Source of the DNA: Cryptomeria japonica
Lineage: Eukaryota > Streptophyta > Pinopsida > Cupressales > Cupressaceae
DNA length: 64,000 nucleotides
Assembly (NCBI RefSeq): GCF_030272615.1
Contig: NC_081409.1
Span: 878,361,594-878,425,593, forward strand
Direction of reading: 5' to 3'
The translations under genes were made by a program, and so were the position numbers. The notes beneath the pieces are model-generated. The model made no database searches and was not told the origin of the DNA. It worked only from the letters and a program-made list of their open reading frames with translations. The first letter of the stretch is position 1. Each line of letters begins with the position of its first letter. Positions 58,401 to 64,000 of this stretch are shown here, in pieces.

Positions 58401-58819
58401 GTGATCACATGAATGATTTCCTTGGTGATTTTAAATGGTTGCTCTTCTAGCCACATGAAATCATCGTGAACTCTGCTCAAAACAAACTTGACCCATTGGG
58501 GCTTGAACACATGAGGATAGGTTAGGGCTTCAGTCAATCCTTTGATTCTGATGTGTTCATACTTGTTGTTTAATACACCATTGATACATAGTTCATCATA
58601 GGTGTCTCTTATTTCAACATGACCGAGTTCTTCAACACAGCATTTGGTGAAGAATCTCACATCTTCGACTAACAAGACTCGATCCGGGATGAGTGAGAAA
58701 GCGGTTTTGTCATCCGGTTCGAAGGCGACTTTAGGAGTCAAAGAATATTTCAGTGACGGCTTCTCTACATTCTTAACAACAATGGGATCTTGGATCTTGG
58801 GTGCCATTTGAGATTTCAA
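55457..58819 (-). pseudogene. Element G ORF2, unrecognised protein of about 1100 codons
   Basis: The function is not recognised. Reading starts at 58819 or, more likely, at MAPKIQDP (58807). The blocks in order are: 58807-58352 (FEPDDKTAF, FTKCCVEELG, FKPQWVKFVL, FMWLEEQPFKITKEIIHVITG), 58345-57971 (ELKFAIRVIGYYF, VPCVAVDLAYKIVKK, FGSFLLCIFFY), 57892-57446 (YRIPPQLVGKY to KGKVLKRKK), a basic hinge and 57305-56895 (NELYLHIYNRWKYAMDLEKQI). An acidic stretch follows (56860-56600), then a coiled-coil end 56161-55652 continuing past one stop to 55459 (KRYKSIFDQLPPSDGN). Stops at about 58350, 57968, 57444 and 55650 and a shift near 57330 break it, yet the blocks stay colinear. It lies in the same sense as ORF1. 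The N-terminal part recalls plant transposon-associated proteins of unknown function, but I cannot name a family. Confidence 0.65.
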
Positions 58820-59362
58820 GTATAAAACTAGTAAAGAGTCCTTAGGGTTTCACAATTTCAAACGACAGATGCTTCACACTTAGTAGATAATAACAATTTG
58901 ATAAGATCAATAAGCTAGCTTAACAGTGTGATGAGATTTGATGTAAATACTTTGAATTCGCTTTGAATGAGGTTTGATTGCCTTGGAATCACTCTGCTCT
59001 GCTCTTTCAAAAACTTGGTAAGTGTAAATGACCGCGAAAATGCTTTTAAGTACACAAAATACCTTATCGAGCTCCGTGTGGGTTAGGTCAAAAACATTAA
59101 ATGCACTCGGTTCACCTTTAACCAATTTACTCTCTTTTTTTGTTTTAACCGAGTAACCAAATTTCCTTCATTTACCAACTTGACAGGCTTCCTGTATTCA
59201 CCGAATTGACAGGTTTCCTGTAAAGTGCTTCAAAGACTTTGATAGAACTTCAAACTTACTAATGCATCTTAACTATGCAGATTTTGATTTTAGTGCATAA
59301 TAGAATAGGAACTATTATGATTTTAACCTTCAAAGAATGCAGTCCCTTAATACCTTTATCGA
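58820..59362 (-). other. Gap between ORF1 and ORF2 of G
   Basis: AT-rich. No domain was seen. A 72-codon frame (59125-58907) has no signature. Confidence 0.5.
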
Positions 59363-60715
59363 TTAATTTGGAATAGGTGCACCTAACTCGGTAAGTAAGG
59401 TGCTTTCTTCATTTGACACAACTTCCTTCTTTTTCCAAATCATCTGTAATTTGCCTTTTATTTCTTCAGTGTCTTTTCTAGGTTGATCTCTGCAATCTCC
59501 AGCCAAGTGTCCAACTTTGTGACAATGAAAACATGTCATGCCAAGATTTCTCCATGATCTTCGGTTGTTCATTCCAAACCTTATAAAATAGTTAGCACTA
59601 ATATGTCCATATCTTCCACAACATTCACACCATATCATTGTATTGTAAGCCCATGGTACTGCTGCATATTGTCGGTAAGGATCTGTGTGAGTTCGGTAAC
59701 CTCTAGTGTTTTCTCAGTGTGCAGACCACATGTAGTTCTTTTGCTTAAACCAATACTTCTCAGTACTATGTCCATATCTATTGTAGTTTCTACAAAACCC
59801 TTTGAATTTTGCCTTCTGATAATTGTTAACAGACTTTGTCCTACATTGGTTAGATGTGTGACCATATTTATTGCAATTGTAACAATAACCATTGGACTTA
59901 GTGATATTCGGTTGCTTACCTTTTCTAATTTGGCATATGTTGACAGTATGACCTTGATTTCCACAGTAGTAGCAAATAGGCTTCTTTCTTTTGATGTTAT
60001 TCCTATTTTCAGCTTGCTTTGATGATTCTCCTCTCTCGATAGTATGAATTCCTTTCTTGGTAAAGTCTTTTCCTTTATAACCGAGTCCTGCATCTTTGTT
60101 GGGTCTTCTTGTATTCAGTTGCTCATCCAACATCTTTGATGCTTCATAACTCTTCTTCAATGTTTCTCTAGATTTCTTCTCTGTTTCAAGTTCATCGGTC
60201 AACCTTGATACTTCTAGTTTCAATGCTTGATTTTCATCATTCTTCAGAATTGCTTCATGATGTGCATAACCTAGTTGATCTATCATATTTTGTTGAATCA
60301 CAGTCAACCTTATTATTTCATCATTTTTATCAGATACTAAGACTTCAAGATGTTGTTTCTCTCTTTCTAGATCTCTTGATTTATCCTTAGTTGTCCTTAA
60401 TGCATCTAGATTTTCAGTCATTTGTCTGCTGAAATGTTCATGTTCTCTTTTCATTGCTTTTAGTTGATCAGCCAGTGCTTTGTTCTTTTCTTTCAATACT
60501 CCAATCATTTCTTCGGTCTCTTTAGATATACTGTTCTCAGATGATGTCTCAATTTGTTCCACTAATTCTTGAGAATCCTGCAAATCATCAGATGATCTTC
60601 TTCTTACTTTCAGAGATTTTTGCATTTGCCTCTGCATGTCTGCAATCACTTGATTAGCATGATCCATCTCTTCTTGCAGATACACAATCCTCCGAGATTG
60701 TTTGTAGCCTTCCAT
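59363..60715 (-). pseudogene. Element G ORF1: coiled-coil protein with five zinc knuckles
   Basis: About 450 codons from ATG 60715 (MEGYKQSRRIVYLQ), close behind the primer site, broken only by TGA at 59714-59716 and then continuing in the same frame to 59363. Residues about 10-215 are heptad-rich coiled coil (VYLQEEMDHANQVIADMQRQ, LEREKQHLEVLVSD, LKLEVSRLTDELETEKKS). Then a basic linker and a knuckle array follow: CYYCGNQGHTVNIC, CYNCNKYGHTSNQC, CRNYNRYGHSTEKY (two Cys changed to Tyr), CECCGRYGHISANY (last Cys changed to Tyr) and CFHCHKVGHLAGDC. Copia gags normally have one knuckle and a UBN2 core, and that core is absent here. It is likely a nucleic-acid-binding gag substitute (inference). 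Confidence 0.8.
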
Positions 60716-60762
60716 TGATAAGATCTTTCTCTTTAGATAGTTAAACCCTTTTCCAAGATTCG

Positions 60763-60777
60763 AGCTTTGATACCAAT
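60763..60777 (-). promoter_or_regulatory. Primer-binding site of element G
   Basis: Minus strand ATTGGTATCAAAGCTCG, one base different from the TGGTATCAGAGC of Copia E. Confidence 0.75.
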
Positions 60778-61919
60778 TGTTAGGCCCAATATGGAAAGCT
60801 AATGTACTGAGAGGGGAGGGGTGAATCAGTACTCCAAAACTTTTCTTGAATAATAACTTTACTGTTATGCATAAAGAGAATAGTGCAGTAACATAAAATA
60901 AAGTTAAAACAAATAAATAACAATCATACATGATTCACTCCATAACACATATATTTTGGTTACGCAAAAACTCTTGGTTAGAGAGAAAAACTACGGTGGG
61001 GATGGCACCCACAACTTCACTACAAAGAGTGCTTGGTTAGAGCTACATATTAGCTATTTCTGATAGCTTACCCTGTTAGGAGTAACAAGATCTATTAGAT
61101 CTACCTTGCTAAAGGATTTTACAACACTTAATCTAAATGTTGCACCTGGTTAGAGGCTTTATAATTTATAGACTTGATTAGAGTCTTTTACCTTGTTAAA
61201 GGTTTCTCTTTCTACTTCACAATATTACAATAAAATCATTACAAATATCTGCAACTTTACATCTGAAATGTTATAGCAGATTCTATGTGCTTAGAATAGA
61301 TTACCTTGCTTATAGCATACCTCAGTAACCCATATAGTAACTCGGTAAACCCTTCCATTTAGTCTGTTCTTCGTTTGTTCTCTGAAAATCTTCTCGGTGA
61401 CCTCTGTGTCTATGTAGCAGTCTTCTTACACTCATGTACACACCCTTAACTCATGCTATATAAATAGATCTCTTAAGACAGTGATCCAATTTATTGTTTC
61501 GATCTTACAAACACAATTCCTTGAATGAATAACTATACAAAATATTTCATTGGTTAGATTGATCTCGAAATCATACACAATCTTCTGGTGCAATTTCCAA
61601 TGTGATAGCGGTTAGATGTGCCTCGATCTTGTAACATGTTTTCATATGCATGTCCAGGTTCAATGAATCTGGTAACACGTTTCACTTGGTGTATATCAAC
61701 TCGGTGTGTCATCTTTGTTGCTCGGTAGACATAAAAAGATACTCGGTAGATAGCTCGGTGTATACTGCGTTCTGTGACTGCTTTCCTCTGTAACCGACTA
61801 GACTGTGCATACCGACTTCTCTGTGTATACCAACTGCATGATTCGATAGTGTTAACCGACTAGAGTATATAGTATGACTTTGAATATAAAAACTAATGGC
61901 AATTTGATAAGTAGTAACA
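60778..61919 (-). repeat. 5' LTR of element G
   Basis: Matches 53953-55103 with few changes. TATA on the minus strand at about 61460-61470, repeat array about 61030-61205, CTCGGT motifs 61700-61860. Confidence 0.85.
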
Positions 61920-61924
61920 CATGT

Positions 61925-62690
61925 ACCATAAGTTTGGTTTTAAATAGCTTGTAAAAGGACCTATAAGATCTCATAATGCACCTTTTGGTAGTAAAATATT
62001 GACTCTTAATGCATAACTCATACATATCAACACCAATGACTTTGCAACTTTGAGATATTCTAGAGGTAAAAGTACTAAGTTGTGTCACACTTTTATAATG
62101 GAAATGGTCAATGTTGTTTCAACTTTTTAAATTAAATCAATAGAAAGTGAAATATATATTTGAAATTTTGAAATGATGTAAACTAATAAAATTTATATTC
62201 TTTTATCTATTTTATGTTTGTAATTTTAACAAAAATTTAAAAAATTATTTGAATGTAGTTTTTTATAGAGTAAACACTATAATTTAGTTGTTAATAAAAT
62301 GCTGAAATTGAAGTTACACTAGTCACCACACTTTATTTAGCAAATTTTACCTTTTTTTCTTCAATTTTTTTGTGTATATTGATAACTTTAAACTTTAGTG
62401 CATGGATATATTTTTTACTATTTTTTATAAATATATATTTTTCAATGAATTTGAAAAGTTATGTGTGTTGAATATAACTCTTTCCAATTCCTGTCACCTT
62501 TTTTCTTAATTATTTATCCAAATTAGAAAAGAATTATATCATCTTGACATAGATTCTTTTCTCTACTACATCATATTTTTTTCAAATTTTTTAAATAAAT
62601 TTAAGTATTTTTCCTTGACAAGATAATCAACATTATATTTTAGTGTTGATGACCTACTTTCAATAAAAATAAAATATAATTATAAAAAGT
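61925..62690. other. AT-rich spacer
   Basis: Very AT-rich, no gene or element recognised. Confidence 0.5.
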
Positions 62691-62699
62691 AATTAAAAT

Positions 62700-64000
62700 A
62701 TTAAACAATGGAAAGTTGTAAACACAAGGACAAGACAAGAATGCAAATGCATACCCGGAGTTAAAATCTGAGTGAAAATGTTCGGGACGGGGGCACGGGT
62801 ACCACTGTCCTGATACTGCCCCTGAAACTGCTCCTGAAACTGTTGTTCTGCAACCTGAAAAGCTGTCTGAAACTTGTTGTCTGATAGAAGGACCAGGGCG
62901 CCCAGCGCCCCTGTCCTAGCAGAACCAGGGCGCCCCACGCCCCTGTCCTAGCAGGACCAGGGTGCCCCACGCCCCTGTCCTGGTCTTTTGCTCTGAAATT
63001 TGGTGTGTTGTTCTATCTTAGTCCGCTTCCATCGAATCTGCAACTTGCGGCGTCATCCGAATCCCGAAACCTGCACTTATATCTGAAAAGGTATGGTGGG
63101 CGGCTATATAGGGTTTTGCCTTAGTCAAACCCCCGCTTTGGTGGTTTCCACCTCCACGAATAGCCAAGTTGTATTGTAAAAGTAGTGTGTGCAGACCTTG
63201 TGTGTGTGCAAGATCCTAAAATGCAAGTAAGCAAACTAGAGCAACCTAGAAAGTAAACCCTAATTGCTTGTACATGATAATGTAAGTGCTCCAAATCAAG
63301 ATGAAAAGTGATCTAAAGCATGAATACAAATGATATGATGAAGCTTATGCAAAGACATGAAAACAACATGAAATCATACCCAACCCCAAGGGAGGGGTAC
63401 AAGCCAATCTTCAGTCGGTGATCCCTTATTGTTCTTCAATGCCTTCAAAGCCCTAAATGGATGAATGAAATTGATAGATGCTTGATGGATGGATGTTCAA
63501 TGTTGTTGAAGTCTTCAAAGATCTTCTCTTTCGCTGCATAGAAGGTCCTTGAAACCAAAGTTCTGATCCCTTCTAATGAAGAAAGAGAGCTCTGATATAT
63601 GAAACCCTAGGTCTTAATTTCAACTCTAGGCCGACTTAGAGATTGAATCTCCCGCCAATTTCTTGGGGTTAAGCTTTATTTTATGATTGGATCGTGCTCC
63701 TAAAATTTCGGGAAAAATATCCGGGACCATGTGCACGCCGGGCGCCATGGTCCTGACAACTTTTCACCAAATTTTCAGGGCCGTCGGATATGATGATTTT
63801 AGAGAGAATCCTAAAGTTACAGCTGATTTCGAGATGTTTTGACCCCCGAAATCAAGCCCCCAAGTTCAAAATAGGACCTAATTAGGGTTTTTGATTAAAT
63901 GATGTATTAGAAGAATAAAATGAAAGGGGCACACTTTAATGAAAAGGGCCCAACTTTATGATATGGAAGATGATGAAATAGAACCATAGACCTAATTAAT
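62700..64000 (-). mobile_element. Fragment related to A/B element LTR and leader, running off the window
   Basis: Read in reverse, 63110-63150 gives GGGGGTTTGACTAAGGCAAA, matching GGGGTTTGACCTAAAGGCAAA of the B LTR (32513). It also carries three 32 bp GC-rich units (62890-62983) like the B palindromes, and at 63721-63750 a GGACCATGTGCACGCCGGGCGCC motif like those in the B leader. No terminus or coding region is visible. The orientation is tentative. Confidence 0.55.
62890..62983. repeat. Three 32 bp GC-rich tandem units
   Basis: 62890-62921, 62922-62953 and 62954 to about 62983. Each is G(G/A)ACCAGGG(C/T)GCCC followed by (A/C)CGCCCCTGTCCT, near-palindromic and similar to the units in the B LTR. 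Confidence 0.9.

Larger units (their letters stand above)
53953..61919 (-). mobile_element. Element G: LTR element without pol, with unusual ORFs
   Basis: LTRs 53953-55103 and 60778-61919 (TGTTAGGCCC...GTAGTAACA), target duplication CATGT at 53948-53952 and 61920-61924, primer site 60763-60777 and purine tract by 55104. Two long frames run on the minus strand: a coiled-coil, multi-zinc-knuckle ORF1 (60715-59363) and a long ORF2 (58819-55457). There is no integrase, RT, RNase H or protease motif. It is presumably mobilised in trans (inference). Confidence 0.88.

Noticed and set aside
58907-59125. 72-codon minus-strand frame between ORF1 and ORF2 of G as a third gene
   Set aside because: Short, no domain, and not colinear with the blocks of either ORF.

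Overview
This window looks like plant nuclear DNA from a large, repeat-rich genome, most likely a gymnosperm (conifer). That placement is an inference from the AT-rich spacers, old nested LTR retrotransposons with long LTRs, Copia LTRs carrying a GGGGTGAATCAG-type end, and one plant-type LRR receptor kinase. No intact cellular gene was found. Nearly everything from 6.5 kb to 62 kb is explained by LTR retrotransposons nested in one another.

Layout. 1-2370 is AT-rich spacer. 2371-5095 is a broken LRR-XII receptor-kinase gene (two frameshifts, one intron, lost kinase C-lobe). 5096-5945 is a LINE-like tail, followed by short tandem repeats. 6560-30854 is an old Ty3/gypsy-like gag-protease element (element A, TSD GTTTT). 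It has been invaded by a non-autonomous terminal-inverted-repeat element (6844-9834, TSD AAAA, full of hairpins and a CT tract), by a 3.7 kb insert carrying a decayed PPR gene (about 11581-15320), and by Copia element D on the minus strand (18712-28764), which was then rearranged with element A sequence and tandemly duplicated.

31008-42772 is a three-level nest: the minus-strand LTR of element H is split by solo LTR C (TSD TATTC), and C is split by element B (31800-39645). B is a young gag-protease-only relative of A with one long frame broken only by two stop codons. 43431-44193 is a solo LTR (TSD CTCAT). 44274-53108 is a Copia element E on the minus strand (TSD GGTTA) with gag, protease, integrase, RT and RNase H. 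Its pol is split by solo LTR F, which sits between two 50 bp direct repeats.

53953-61919 is the most unusual element, G (minus strand, TSD CATGT, primer-binding site and LTRs present). It has no integrase or RT. Instead it encodes a coiled-coil protein with an array of five zinc knuckles and a second frame of about 1100 codons that I do not recognise. The end of the window (about 62700-64000) is a fragment related to the A/B family, probably in reverse.

How they work together: A and B lack pol and G lacks pol, so each would need enzymes from other elements. D and E are Copia elements whose LTRs share a repeat array with G and F, which makes them plausible past helpers for G (inference). Many of the breaks compare as C-to-T changes of Gln or Arg codons to stops, as expected of methylated, silenced repeats.
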